Below are positions 17,275 through 25,782 of a stretch of DNA of 64,000 bases, piece by piece. A program made the position numbers and the translations under genes. Origin of the DNA: Stenotrophomonas sp. UBA7346 (lineage in GTDB: Bacteria > Pseudomonadota > Gammaproteobacteria > Xanthomonadales > Xanthomonadaceae); the NCBI GenBank assembly GCA_002471015.1, contig DKPB01000055.1:1-64000 (forward strand), in the 5' to 3' direction. The notes below the pieces were generated by a model. The model saw only the letters and a list, made by a program, of their open reading frames with translations, ran no database searches and had not been told where the DNA came from. Numbering within the stretch: position 1 is the first letter of the stretch; the number at the start of each line of letters is the position of its first letter.

Positions 17275-18746
17275 CCGACCGATCCTTCCAGCGACACTTC
17301 CAGCAGCTTCTTGGCTTCCACCGCGAACTCCATCGGCAGTTCCTTGAAGACCTGCTTGCAGAAGCCGTCGACGATCATCGACACCGCGTTTTCCTGGTCG
17401 ATGCCGCGGGCGCGGCAATAGAACAGCTGGTCGTCGGAGATCTTGGAGGTGGTGGCCTCGTGCTCGACGGTGGCGCTGGGGTTCTTCACCTCGATATAGG
17501 GGAAGGTGTGGGCGCCACACTTCTTGCCGATCAGCAGCGAGTCGCACTGGGTGTAGTTGCGTGCGCCTTCGGCGCCACGGTCAACCCGCACCAGGCCGCG
17601 GTAGGTGTTCTGGCCACGGCCGGCGCTGATGCCCTTGGAGATGATCTTGCTCTTGGTGCGCTTGCCGACGTGGATCATCTTGGTGCCGGTATCGGCCTGC
17701 TGGCGGTGGTGGGTCAGCGCGACCGAGTGGAATTCACCCACCGAGTCGTCGCCCAGCAGCACGCAGGACGGGTACTTCCAGGTGATGGCCGAGCCGGTTT
17801 CCACCTGGGTCCAGGTCACCTTGGAGCGCGCGCCACGGCATTCGGCACGCTTGGTGACGAAGTTGTAGATGCCGCCGACGCCGTTCTCGTCGCCCGGGTA
17901 CCAGTTCTGCACGGTCGAATACTTGATCTCGGCATCTTCCAGCGCCACCAGCTCGACCACCGCGGCGTGCAGCTGGTTTTCATCGCGCATCGGCGCGGTG
18001 CAGCCTTCCAGGTAGGAGACGTAGGCCTTGTCCTCGCAGATGATCAAGGTGCGCTCGAACTGCCCGGTATTGCTGGCGTTGATGCGGAAATAGGTGCTCA
18101 GCTCCATCGGGCAGCGCACGCCGGCCGGGATGAAGACAAAGCTGCCGTCGGAGAACACTGCCGAGTTCAACGCGGCGAAATAGTTGTCGCCCACCGGCAC
18201 CACCGAGCCCAGGTACTTCTGTACCAGCTCCGGATAGTCGCGGATGGCCTCGGAGATGGAGCAGAAGATCACCCCCTTCTCGGCCAGTTCCTTGCGGAAG
18301 GTGGTGCCGACCGAGACAGAATCGAATACCGCATCCACCGCCACGCCGGCCAGCTTCGCCCGTTCGTGCAGCGGCACGCCGAGCTTTTCATAGGTGTCCA
18401 GCAGTTCCTTGGGCACCTCGTCCAGCGACTGGTACTTTGGGCCCTTGGGCGCGGAGAAGTAGCTCAGTGCCTGCAGGTCGATGGGTGCGATTTCGAGCTT
18501 GGCCCAGTCCGGCTGGCGCATGGTCAGGAAGTGGCGGTAGGCGTCCAGGCGCCACTGCGTCATCCACTCAGGCTCGTCCTTCTTGGCCGAGAGCGCGCGG
18601 ATGACGTCCTCGTCCAGGCCTGGCGGGAACGATTCGGATTCGATCAGCGTGACGAAGCCTGCGTCGTATTTACGACCCAGCTGCTCATGGATTTCACGGT
18701 TCGGGCTGTCGACGGTGTCGACCGGTTCGATGATTTCGGTGGCCAT
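17271..18746 (-). CDS. sufB: Fe-S assembly scaffold protein SufB
   Basis: Encodes 491 residues, typical of SufB. Conserved features include the beta-helix core, CRGARSKVTWTQVETGSAITWKYP (split here: CRGARSKVTW then TQVETGSAITW), and FYCRARGIDQENAV near the C-terminus. SufB is where the nascent cluster is built in the SufBC2D complex. First structural gene of the operon, 19 bp after the Rrf2 regulator. Confidence 0.97.
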   Translation of the reverse strand: MATEIIEPVDTVDSPNREIHEQLGRKYDAGFVTLIESESFPPGLDEDVIRALSAKKDEPEWMTQWRLDAYRHFLTMRQPDWAKLEIAPIDLQALSYFSAPKGPKYQSLDEVPKELLDTYEKLGVPLHERAKLAGVAVDAVFDSVSVGTTFRKELAEKGVIFCSISEAIRDYPELVQKYLGSVVPVGDNYFAALNSAVFSDGSFVFIPAGVRCPMELSTYFRINASNTGQFERTLIICEDKAYVSYLEGCTAPMRDENQLHAAVVELVALEDAEIKYSTVQNWYPGDENGVGGIYNFVTKRAECRGARSKVTWTQVETGSAITWKYPSCVLLGDDSVGEFHSVALTHHRQQADTGTKMIHVGKRTKSKIISKGISAGRGQNTYRGLVRVDRGAEGARNYTQCDSLLIGKKCGAHTFPYIEVKNPSATVEHEATTSKISDDQLFYCRARGIDQENAVSMIVDGFCKQVFKELPMEFAVEAKKLLEVSLEGSVG

Positions 18747-18765
18747 CAGGGCTGCCTACGGTTGT

Positions 18766-19212
18766 TCAGGAGACGACGTCGGCGCTGATGCGTCGACGGT
18801 CGGCAAGCGGTAAGGGGTGCAGCATCTGCGCAAGGGTGACGCCGCGCAGGGCATCGGAAACCACGTCATTGATCAGCCGCCAGTTGGAGCGCACGCCGCA
18901 TTGGCCGGCGAGGCCGCACTGGCTCTGCTCCTGGCTGCACTCGGTGATGGCTAACGGGCCTTCCATCGCTTCCAGGATCTCGATCAGGGTGATCTCGGAG
19001 GCCGGGCGGGTCAGCCGGTAACCGCCGCGCACGCCGCGCAGGCCTTCGACCAGACCGGCCTGGGCCAGGGGCTTGAGCAGCTTGCTGACGGTGGGCGGCT
19101 CCAGTCCGGCGGCTTCAGCCAGGTCGGTCGCGCTCAGCACTTCGGCCGGCCGTGCGGCAAGCACGGTCAGGACGACGGTGGCGTAATCGGTGAGCTTGGT
19201 GACGCGGAGCAT
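18766..19212 (-). CDS. Rrf2 family Fe-S assembly regulator
   Basis: Encodes 148 residues: winged helix-turn-helix (LSATDLAEAAGLEPPTVSKLL, residues about 26-46) and three cysteines C92, C99 and C105 that can hold a [2Fe-2S] cluster as in IscR. It matches the SUF-system regulator of xanthomonads and is the first gene of the suf operon, so it probably senses cluster status and controls its own operon. The closest named types are SufR/IscR-like Rrf2 proteins. Confidence 0.92.
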   Translation of the reverse strand: MLRVTKLTDYATVVLTVLAARPAEVLSATDLAEAAGLEPPTVSKLLKPLAQAGLVEGLRGVRGGYRLTRPASEITLIEILEAMEGPLAITECSQEQSQCGLAGQCGVRSNWRLINDVVSDALRGVTLAQMLHPLPLADRRRISADVVS

Positions 19213-19337
19213 TGCGGGAGCAGGGAATCAATGTGGACCAAAATTGTACGCTTTCTGGTCCGGGCGGCCAAGTTTTGCCCTTCAGCTCCCAGAAGCCCCA
19301 GCCAAACATGGGATTGCGGCAGTCTCCTCTTTCCTTG

Positions 19338-19712
19338 AATGCCGAAGGCAGGAGAGGGGGAGCGGCGCAGCCGCGGCAATTCTCCTCTCCCCTTGCGGGA
19401 GAGGATGCCGAAGGCAGGAGAGGGAGCGGCGCAGCCGCTGCGGTTCTCCTCTCCCCTTGCGGGAAAGGATGCCGAAGGCAGGAGAGGGGGAGCGGCGAAG
19501 CCGCTGCTTTTGACTTCTACTTCTCCAAAAAGTCAGGCGGGCATAGTGGTGGGCTTCAATTGCGCGCCAAAAGCTACCCCTCTCCCCAGCCCTCTCCCGC
19601 AAGGGGAGAGGGGGCAAGAGCAGGTGCACGCGGAGCCATTGATCTCCTCCTCTCCCCTTGCGGGAGAGGATGCCGAAGGCAGGAGAGGGAGCGGCGCAGC
19701 CGCTGCTTCCCG
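19338..19712. repeat. Tandem cluster of CTCTCCCCTTGCGGGAGAGG repeats
   Basis: The gap 19213-19843 has no supported gene. It holds four copies of CTCTCCCCTTGCGGGAGAGG (one with GGGAAAGG), most followed by ATGCCGAAGGCAGGAGAGGG and then by AGCGGCGCAGCCGC or a close variant. One further copy lies in opposite orientation near 19595. Copies on one strand are about 60 bp apart at 19385-19500. The layout suggests local amplification of one palindromic unit. Confidence 0.75.
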
Positions 19713-19843
19713 CCTTCAGTGCGATGGAGAGAAAGGCAGCCAACGGCCAGCGCAAAGCTCCTGCGGATCCCGATCCAGAACCCCCGCCCCTTGGGTTGTC
19801 CCGCCCGATGGGTGAGAATCACCACCTCACTCACGTTCCGGCC

Positions 19844-20317
19844 ATGTACATGCCCAAGAAGATCCAGGCGCGCAAATCCTCCATCCACGGCAACGGTGTG
19901 TTCGCTGTTGCCGACATCAAGAAGGGCGAGCGCGTCATCGAGTACAAGGGCAAGCGCCGCACCCATGACGAGGTCGACGCCGATGACACCGGTGATGTGG
20001 AAAGTGGCCACACCTTCCTTTTCACCCTGAACGATGACTACGTCATCGACGCCAACTACAAGGGCAACGACGCACGCTGGATCAACCACAGCTGCGATCC
20101 GAACTGCGAGGCGATGATCGAGGAAGCCGAGGGCGATGACCGCACCGCCGACAAGGTGTTCATCGAAGCCATCCGCGCCATCAAGCCGGGCGAAGAATTG
20201 ACCTACAACTACGGCATCACCCTGGCCGAGCGCCACACCGCGCGCCTGAAGAAGATCTGGGAGTGCCGTTGCGGCTCGCCCAAGTGCACCGGCACGATGC
20301 TGCAGCCCAAACGCTGA
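19844..20317 (+). CDS. SET domain protein-lysine methyltransferase
   Basis: Encodes 157 residues from the ATG at 19844 (an in-frame ATG at 19808 is possible). The SET core shows IHGNGVFA (residues 14-21), the catalytic knot RWINHSCDPNCEA (79-90) and ELTYNYG (118-124), followed by a post-SET cysteine motif CRCGSPKCTG (C141, C143, C148) that can bind zinc with C88. It should transfer methyl groups from S-adenosylmethionine to protein lysines. The bacterial target is unknown. Xanthomonads commonly carry such a gene. Confidence 0.88.
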   Translation: MYMPKKIQARKSSIHGNGVFAVADIKKGERVIEYKGKRRTHDEVDADDTGDVESGHTFLFTLNDDYVIDANYKGNDARWINHSCDPNCEAMIEEAEGDDRTADKVFIEAIRAIKPGEELTYNYGITLAERHTARLKKIWECRCGSPKCTGTMLQPKR

Positions 20318-20413
20318 TTGCCCGACGCAACTGCGCGGTGCTGGGCGATTTTTGCGGAAGCGGCGTAAGCCGCGAAGTCACTGCCAGCTCAGCTGCTCCC
20401 CCCGACGGAGCAA

Positions 20414-20447
20414 CATGAAAGAGGCCGCTATTGCGGCCTCTTTCATG
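20414..20447. terminator. Bidirectional terminator hairpin
   Basis: A perfect 15-bp stem (CATGAAAGAGGCCGC and its complement) with a 4-base loop sits between the convergent SET and DUF1439 genes. AAAG/CTTT at the stem base gives a short U run in either direction. Confidence 0.8.
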
Positions 20448-20464
20448 TCCCATCGCCGTCTGGA

Positions 20465-21049
20465 TCAGTTGCCCAGCAAACCTTGCGGTACGAAGCTGCC
20501 CAGATTCTGGTTGAAGTCCACCGCGATGCGGCCGTTCTGGATACCCACCGATTTCACCTGCAGTGCGCCCATCACCCGGGCAATGGCGGGGTCGATCTTG
20601 TAGATCGGCTCACGGCGGGCATAGTCGGCCAGCCAGCTATTGAGCAGGCTGCGAGTGCTGGCATCCAGCTCACCACTGCCCGCGGCAGGGCGGAACCCGT
20701 CGACCGTGGGCTGGTCCAGGTGGAAGCCCAGGGTCTGTGCGTCATAGCGCAGGCCACTGCTGATCTGCACTTTGCCCACTGGCATCGCCGAGCCCCCGGC
20801 GGCCATTGCCAGGTCGAAGCCCAAGTCCAAGCGGCTGCCCTGCGGCAGGGTGAGGAGCGGATCGCTGACCGTCAGTGCCAGCAGACCGCCCAGTGCCTTC
20901 TGGGTACGCGGGAAGCTGCTGTCCAGATACTGCTGGACATCGGATTGGCCGACCGTCAGCTGCTTGCCGCTGACTTGCGGGGCGGCATGGGCACTGGTGG
21001 CCAAGGCCAGGGCAGCGAGGGCGGACAGGAGCAGGGGGCGCAGCTTCAT
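20465..21049 (-). CDS. DUF1439 (YceB-like) secreted protein
   Basis: Encodes 194 residues with a signal peptide ending ATSAHA-A (about residue 22). The mature part fits DUF1439, a lipid-binding-like fold of periplasmic proteins (YceB in E. coli is a lipoprotein of this family, though no lipobox is seen here). Function unknown. Single gene, ended by the hairpin at 20414-20447. Confidence 0.8.
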   Translation of the reverse strand: MKLRPLLLSALAALALATSAHAAPQVSGKQLTVGQSDVQQYLDSSFPRTQKALGGLLALTVSDPLLTLPQGSRLDLGFDLAMAAGGSAMPVGKVQISSGLRYDAQTLGFHLDQPTVDGFRPAAGSGELDASTRSLLNSWLADYARREPIYKIDPAIARVMGALQVKSVGIQNGRIAVDFNQNLGSFVPQGLLGN

Positions 21050-21125
21050 TGGATCGACTCGCAGCGGTTATCGGACAAGAGGCAAAGATAACCGCAACGG
21101 GTGAACGGCTTATTAGCCGTGCCGC

Positions 21126-21431
21126 TCATTCGCGGGTCTGCAGGCGCTGCAGCTTGGCCAGCAGCTGGCCAAGTTCGGGCTGCAGCGTGGCCAGCAGGCT
21201 GCCGGGTTTTGCGGCCGACTCGGCAAGCGTTTCCAGCAAGCCGCTGGCCACCACCACGCCGGCATCTTCATTGCAGCTCAAACGGCGCTGACCCTGCGCC
21301 GATTCCAGCTGGTGCATCCAGTTGTACTGGCTGCGTTGTTCGAACTCGATCGTGCAGCGTCCACTGCACTGCTGGCCGTCGGTTTCGATCGGCGTAACGG
21401 TGATGCGGTAGCGATGCTTGGGGGATGACAT
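21126..21431 (-). CDS. DUF3861 domain protein
   Basis: Encodes 101 residues beginning MSSPKHRYRITVTPIE. The HRYRITVTP start and the FEQRSQYNWMHQLES segment fit DUF3861, a small cytoplasmic family of unknown function. The ATG at 21429-21431 is chosen because the family begins here; the open frame continues 24 codons upstream without resemblance. Acts alone as far as can be seen. Confidence 0.75.
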   Translation of the reverse strand: MSSPKHRYRITVTPIETDGQQCSGRCTIEFEQRSQYNWMHQLESAQGQRRLSCNEDAGVVVASGLLETLAESAAKPGSLLATLQPELGQLLAKLQRLQTRE

Positions 21432-21812
21432 GGGGGCAAGACGGCAGATGGATGAGTGGCCACCATAGGCCTGCCCACCGGTGCTTGCGAGGCGTTGAAC
21501 CATGACGCTGTGTTCCAGTGTGTCAGGTGCGTCGTGGATGGAACGCTGCGGCCCATGGGAACGTTTTCCGCCACCTGTTGCCGCGACATCCGGCGTCCCC
21601 GTGGTGCCCCACGCGGTGCAGGTTGCGAGGGCACCGCTGCCAGCTCAAGCGGCAAGCTGCGGCAAGGGGCGCAGGAAGCGACGCGGCGCGGGCAAGCGCA
21701 GTGTCCTGGGTGTTGTCGGCATGCGTGCGGCGACATCACCGGTGACGAGGTCTATCGGGTGCGCCGCATTTGCAGGGCTGCGCGGTTGACCCGAGGCAGC
21801 CAAGCTGTGGCC
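21432..21812. other. Intergenic stretch without a convincing gene
   Basis: Several open frames cross this stretch on both strands, but none has a domain-like composition, a credible start or a partner. It separates the DUF3861 gene from the HU terminator. I see no repeats of the window's major families here. Confidence 0.5.
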
Positions 21813-21845
21813 AAAAAAAAACGGGACGGCAGAGCCGTCCCGTTT
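21813..21845 (-). terminator. Rho-independent terminator of the HU gene
   Basis: Stem AAACGGGACGGC/GCCGTCCCGTTT with a 3-base loop, followed on the minus strand by a run of eight or more T. It lies 22 bp after the HU stop. Confidence 0.9.
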
Positions 21846-21866
21846 GATCGCCAGGGCGTAGCGCTA

Positions 21867-22265
21867 TTACAGCGCAGCGTCCTTGAGCTTCTTCAGCGGG
21901 CGAACCTTGAGCTTGGTGGTGGCCGGCTTGGCAGCAAACCACTGTTCTTCCTTGGTGAACGGGTTGATGCCCTTGCGCTTCGGCTTGGCCGGGACGCTCA
22001 CGGTCGAGATCTTCAGCAGGCCCGGCAGGGTGAAGGAGCCAGCGCCCTTCTTGTTGACCGAGGCGGCGACGGCGCCTTCCAGGGCGGCGAACACGGCGCG
22101 CACGTCCTTGGCAGCAACGCTGGTGGCTTCGGCGATGTGGGCGACCAGACCCGACTTGGTCAGGGCTTCCTTGATCGGCTTGATTGCGGCCGGCTTGGCT
22201 GCTGCCTTGGTTGCTACTTTCTTCACTGCCTTTTTCGGGGCAGCCTTTTTAGCGGTCTTTGCCAT
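21867..22265 (-). CDS. HU-family DNA-binding protein with lysine-rich N-terminal tail
   Basis: Encodes 132 residues. Residues 1-28 are an Ala/Lys/Pro tail (AKTAKKAAPKKAVKKVATK) like histone H1 tails; residues about 29-125 are the HU/IHF fold (IKEALTKSGLVAHIAEATSV, then GSFTLPGLLKI), and the DNA-binding arm reads PAKPKRKGINPFTKEE. The arm lacks the canonical RNP but has the NPFT motif. Xanthomonads have such tailed HU proteins. Monocistronic with a strong terminator. The ATG at 22263-22265 is followed by the conserved MAKTAKKA start. Confidence 0.92.
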   Translation of the reverse strand: MAKTAKKAAPKKAVKKVATKAAAKPAAIKPIKEALTKSGLVAHIAEATSVAAKDVRAVFAALEGAVAASVNKKGAGSFTLPGLLKISTVSVPAKPKRKGINPFTKEEQWFAAKPATTKLKVRPLKKLKDAAL

Positions 22266-22339
22266 GATTTCCTGTTCCGTGAACGGTTGGTTGTTGGTCG
22301 TGCCGACCCCGTCGGCAAGCGAAATGTAGGGCATCAATT

Positions 22340-22398
22340 GCACGCCGCCAATAGGTTTGATGCAAAAAAGCCCATAAAAATTGCTTTTGGCGGCGTGC
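22340..22398 (-). promoter_or_regulatory. Inverted repeat in the HU promoter or leader
   Basis: A perfect 12-bp inverted repeat (GCACGCCGCCAA / TTGGCGGCGTGC) with a 35-bp spacer lies 75-133 bp upstream of the HU start. The spacer contains a second small inverted repeat (AAAAGC...GCTTTT) and A/T runs. It may be a leader RNA structure or a binding site. No longer signal is seen in the rest of the 303-bp gap. Confidence 0.45.
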
Positions 22399-22568
22399 CC
22401 GGCATGCATATGGGCCAAAACCCTTGGAAAAGTACAGTTGCAGGAACACTTGTCCGGTGCGGGGCAATGGCCATCGCAACGCCGTCAGCAGGGTGCCGCT
22501 GCGGCGCACAAGCCGCTAACACCCGATGCATTACGCTCAGCCAGCCATCCACAACGAGGAGTTCCACC

Positions 22569-23003
22569 ATGGGTATATCGCGCCACGCAACCGCACATTG
22601 GGAAGGTGACCTCAAGACCGGCCAGGGCCGCCTGAGCACACCGCAGAGCGGCTTGATGGAGAACACCCGCTATGCGTTCAGCAGCCGCTTCGGTGACGAG
22701 AAGGGCACCAACCCGGAAGAGCTCATTGCCGCCGCCCACGCCGGTTGTTTCACCATGGCACTGTCGGCAAAGCTCAGTGAAGCCGGCTTCCCCCCCAGCT
22801 CGCTGGATACCCGCGCCGACGTGGACCTGTCCATGGAGGGCGGGCCACAGCTGTCGCAGATCCGTCTGAAGGTAAAGGCCGTGGTACCGGGCCTGGATGA
22901 AACCCGGTTCCGCGCGATTGCCGACGACGCCAAGCAGAACTGCCCGGTCTCCAAGGCACTCAGTGCTGTGCCGATCAGTCTGGAAAGCGAGTTTTCGGCC
23001 TGA
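22569..23003 (+). CDS. OsmC family peroxiredoxin
   Basis: Encodes 144 residues, standard for OsmC. The two catalytic cysteines are C60 in AAHAGCFTMAL and C125 in KQNCPVSKAL. It reduces organic hydroperoxides as a homodimer in the cytoplasm. The start at 22569 is preceded by GAGGAG. The open frame extends far upstream but that part is noise. It is single and divergent from HU. Confidence 0.95.
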   Translation: MGISRHATAHWEGDLKTGQGRLSTPQSGLMENTRYAFSSRFGDEKGTNPEELIAAAHAGCFTMALSAKLSEAGFPPSSLDTRADVDLSMEGGPQLSQIRLKVKAVVPGLDETRFRAIADDAKQNCPVSKALSAVPISLESEFSA

Positions 23004-23117
23004 TTCCTGCTGGTTGCTGAAAGGGCCGGCGCCGCGTTGCAGCGGGCCGGCCCGGTTCAGGGTGGTTTCACCCGCCACGCCCGAGCATCGCTCATCCCAA
23101 CCTTGGTGGCCATTGCC

Positions 23118-23864
23118 ATGCTGCGTTCATTGCCTGTTGCTGGTGTGCTGGTGCTGGGCCTGCTGGCGGCGATGCCTGCCGCGGCGCAGTACTATGACGA
23201 CGGCCAGTACCGTCCCAACCCCAACCCCAACTACGACGATGGCCAGTATCGGCAGGATGGCCGTTATGACGACGGTCAGTACCGCCGTAACACCTACAAC
23301 TACGGCAGCAATGGTCCGGTCTACGACAATGCGCGGGTGGTGCGGGTGGACCCGATCATCGTCAATGGTGGTGGTCGCAGCGAGCGCTGCTACCAGCGCA
23401 ATGACGGTGGCTACGTGTACGGCGGTACCACCAACGGCTATCAGAACAACCCGTATCCCAATGACGGCTACGACGGCAATGGCGGCTACAGCGGCGGCGG
23501 TTACAACGATGGTCAGTATCGGCAGGCCAGTGATACCGGCCGGCAGCTGGCGACCGTGATCGGCGGCATCGCTGGTGCTGTGCTGGGCAGCCGCGTGGGC
23601 GGCGGTGATGGCCGCTACCTTGGTACGGCGGTGGGCACCCTTGCCGGTGGTGCCGCGGGCAGGGCGATCTATGAGGCCAGCAACCGCCGCGATTACCGCC
23701 GCAGCGATGTGCGGGTCTGCGAGCCCATCGGCTACGGCAGCGAGAGCGAACGGGTGGACGGCTACAACGTCACCTACGAATACGCCGGCCGCCATTACCA
23801 GACCCGCCGCGATTACCATCCGGGTGACACCATCCGCGTGCGGGTCGACGTCAGCGCTGATTGA
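23118..23864 (+). CDS. Secreted glycine-zipper 2TM protein with YDDGQYR repeats
   Basis: Encodes 248 residues: signal peptide (ending MPAAAAQ, about residue 23), a low-complexity Tyr/Asn/Gly/Asp region with three early YDDGQYR units and a related YNDGQYRQ, then a glycine-zipper segment (TVIGGIAGAVLGSRVGGGDG, about residues 150-185) of the Rickettsia 17-kDa antigen type, and a C-terminal domain VDGYNVTYEYAGRHYQTRRD. Glycine zippers insert into membranes, so an envelope location is likely. Function unknown. Confidence 0.8.
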   Translation: MLRSLPVAGVLVLGLLAAMPAAAQYYDDGQYRPNPNPNYDDGQYRQDGRYDDGQYRRNTYNYGSNGPVYDNARVVRVDPIIVNGGGRSERCYQRNDGGYVYGGTTNGYQNNPYPNDGYDGNGGYSGGGYNDGQYRQASDTGRQLATVIGGIAGAVLGSRVGGGDGRYLGTAVGTLAGGAAGRAIYEASNRRDYRRSDVRVCEPIGYGSESERVDGYNVTYEYAGRHYQTRRDYHPGDTIRVRVDVSAD

Positions 23865-23953
23865 GTCAATTCGTCCTTCTCTGCTGCACCACGGTTTGTC
23901 ACCCCAGCGCGATGGCGGCATAGTCGCTGCCATCCCGTTCAGGAGAGTGCGTG

Positions 23954-25639
23954 ATGCGTCGTGTTGCCTGTCTTGCCCTGTTGCTCCCGTGCCTGCATGT
24001 ACTCCCGGCCCAGGCCGAGGTGAAATTGCTGCTGGCCGAAACCATCCGCACCGGTGATGCCGCCCAGCCCGTGGCTGGCGCCATGGCCTGGGACAGCGAC
24101 AGTGGCCGGGTGCTGCAGGTGGGCAGCGCCGAGGCATTGCGCAAGGCCTATCCGCAGGCCGCTGCGCTGGATCTGGGCAAGGTCACCGTGGTGCCCGGGC
24201 TGATCGATGCCCATGCGCACATCATGGGCTTGGGCAATACCCTGGCCCAGGCCGACCTGACCGGCGCCCGCAACCGCGCCGAGGTGGTGGCGCGTCTGCA
24301 GGCATTCGAGAAGACCCTGGCTCCGGGTGAGTGGCTGCTGGGCCGCGGCTGGGACCAGAACCGCTGGGACAACACCGATTTCCCCACTGTCGCCGATCTG
24401 GATGCCGCGTTCCCGCAACGCCCGGTCTACCTGGAGCGTGTCGATGGCCACGCCGGCTGGGTCAACAGCGCGGCTTTGCGGGTTGCCGAGAAGGCCGGCA
24501 AATCCCTGTCCGGCGATTGGCAGCCGGAGGGCGGGCGCATCCTCCGCGATGCAGCCGGCACGCCCAGCGGCGTCCTGGTTGATGGCGCGGCCTCGCTGGT
24601 TTACGCCCATATCCCCGCATTGGACGATGCCTCGCGCGAAAAGCGCCTGCAGGCGGCGCTACAGGAAGCGGTCAGCAACGGCCTGACAGGCGTGCATGAC
24701 ATGGGCGTGCCGCGCGAGGACCTGGCGCTGATGAAGCGCCTGGCTGACCAGGGCAAGTTGCCGCTGCGCATCGATGCCTACGCCGATGGCAACAACGCCG
24801 CGCTGGACGACCTGTGCAAGACCGGGCTGTACGCCCACCCGGGCGGCCGCCTGCAGATGCGCGGGGTCAAGCTGTACATGGACGGTGCACTGGGCAGCCG
24901 TGGCGCTGCCCTGCTTACCGCCTACAGCGACGACCCGCACAACCATGGCCTGCTGATGACCTCGCCGGAGGAATTCGAGGTCGCCGTGCGCAAGGCCGAC
25001 GGCTGCAAGGTGCAGGTGGCCACCCATGCCATAGGTGACCGCGGCAACCGCATCGTGCTCGACACCTACGAAAAGGTGCTGGGCAGCCACAAGAACACGG
25101 ATCATCGCTGGCGTATCGAGCATTCGCAGGTCGTGGCGTTGGAGGATATTCCGCGCTTCGCCCAACTCGGCGTGATCGCCTCGATGCAGCCAACCCATGC
25201 GACCTCGGACATGGGCTGGGCCGAGCAGCGGGTAGGCCCGGAGCGCATCCTTGGCGCCTATGCCTGGCAGCGTTTCCTGCACAGCGGTGCACGTCTGGCG
25301 CTGGGCTCGGATTTCCCGGTGGAGCAGGTCGATCCGCGTCTGGGCCTGTACGCAGCGGTAACCCGGCAGGACCGTGATGGTCAGCCGCCGGGTGGCTGGC
25401 AGCCGGAACAGCGGCTCAGCGTGGCCGAAGCATTGCGTGGCTTTACCAGCGATGCGGCCTGGGCCGGCCATGACGAAACCCAGGTAGGCAAGCTGGTGGC
25501 CGGGCTGCGCGCGGACTTCGTGGTGTTGGATCGCGACCCGCTGACGATTGCCGCCGACCAGCTTGATGACCTGAAGGTGCTGTCAACCTGGGTAGATGGC
25601 GAGCCTGTTTACAAGGCCGGCGAAGCATCGGGTAGCTGA
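23954..25639 (+). CDS. Secreted amidohydrolase, YtcJ-like
   Basis: Encodes 561 residues with a signal peptide (LLLPCLHVLPAQA). The metal-dependent hydrolase fold shows VPGLIDAHAHI (H87, H89), HAIGDRGNR, IEHSQ and LGSDFPVE. This is the YtcJ/ExoI class of amidohydrolases, whose substrates are mostly unknown. AGGAGA lies 7 bp before the ATG at 23954; a GTG directly before it is an alternative start. Export makes a role on an external amide or ester likely. A TonB receptor follows on the same strand 143 bp later. Confidence 0.88.
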   Translation: MRRVACLALLLPCLHVLPAQAEVKLLLAETIRTGDAAQPVAGAMAWDSDSGRVLQVGSAEALRKAYPQAAALDLGKVTVVPGLIDAHAHIMGLGNTLAQADLTGARNRAEVVARLQAFEKTLAPGEWLLGRGWDQNRWDNTDFPTVADLDAAFPQRPVYLERVDGHAGWVNSAALRVAEKAGKSLSGDWQPEGGRILRDAAGTPSGVLVDGAASLVYAHIPALDDASREKRLQAALQEAVSNGLTGVHDMGVPREDLALMKRLADQGKLPLRIDAYADGNNAALDDLCKTGLYAHPGGRLQMRGVKLYMDGALGSRGAALLTAYSDDPHNHGLLMTSPEEFEVAVRKADGCKVQVATHAIGDRGNRIVLDTYEKVLGSHKNTDHRWRIEHSQVVALEDIPRFAQLGVIASMQPTHATSDMGWAEQRVGPERILGAYAWQRFLHSGARLALGSDFPVEQVDPRLGLYAAVTRQDRDGQPPGGWQPEQRLSVAEALRGFTSDAAWAGHDETQVGKLVAGLRADFVVLDRDPLTIAADQLDDLKVLSTWVDGEPVYKAGEASGS

Positions 25640-25782
25640 GCCTGATACCGCCATGGGTGCTGTGCCCATGGCGGTGTCACCAGATTGCCATCTGGGCTGT
25701 TGATGATCGGCGCGCTTCCATCACGTGCCATCGGTGCTGTCTGGCCGAACGGACTCATCATCTGCCAATGAAGGGCGACTCC

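Noticed and set aside
16864..17547. 227-codon version of the LprI-like gene
   Set aside because: The first 91 codons are antisense-free but out-of-frame sufB; a signal peptide begins at the internal ATG at 17272-17274.
19338..19712. Possible CRISPR array
   Set aside because: Repeats are palindromic, near-contiguous with shared rather than unique spacers, and no cas genes are present.
21456..21790. Possible gene upstream of HU terminator, either strand
   Set aside because: Cys/Arg-rich translations on both strands, no start context and no family resemblance.
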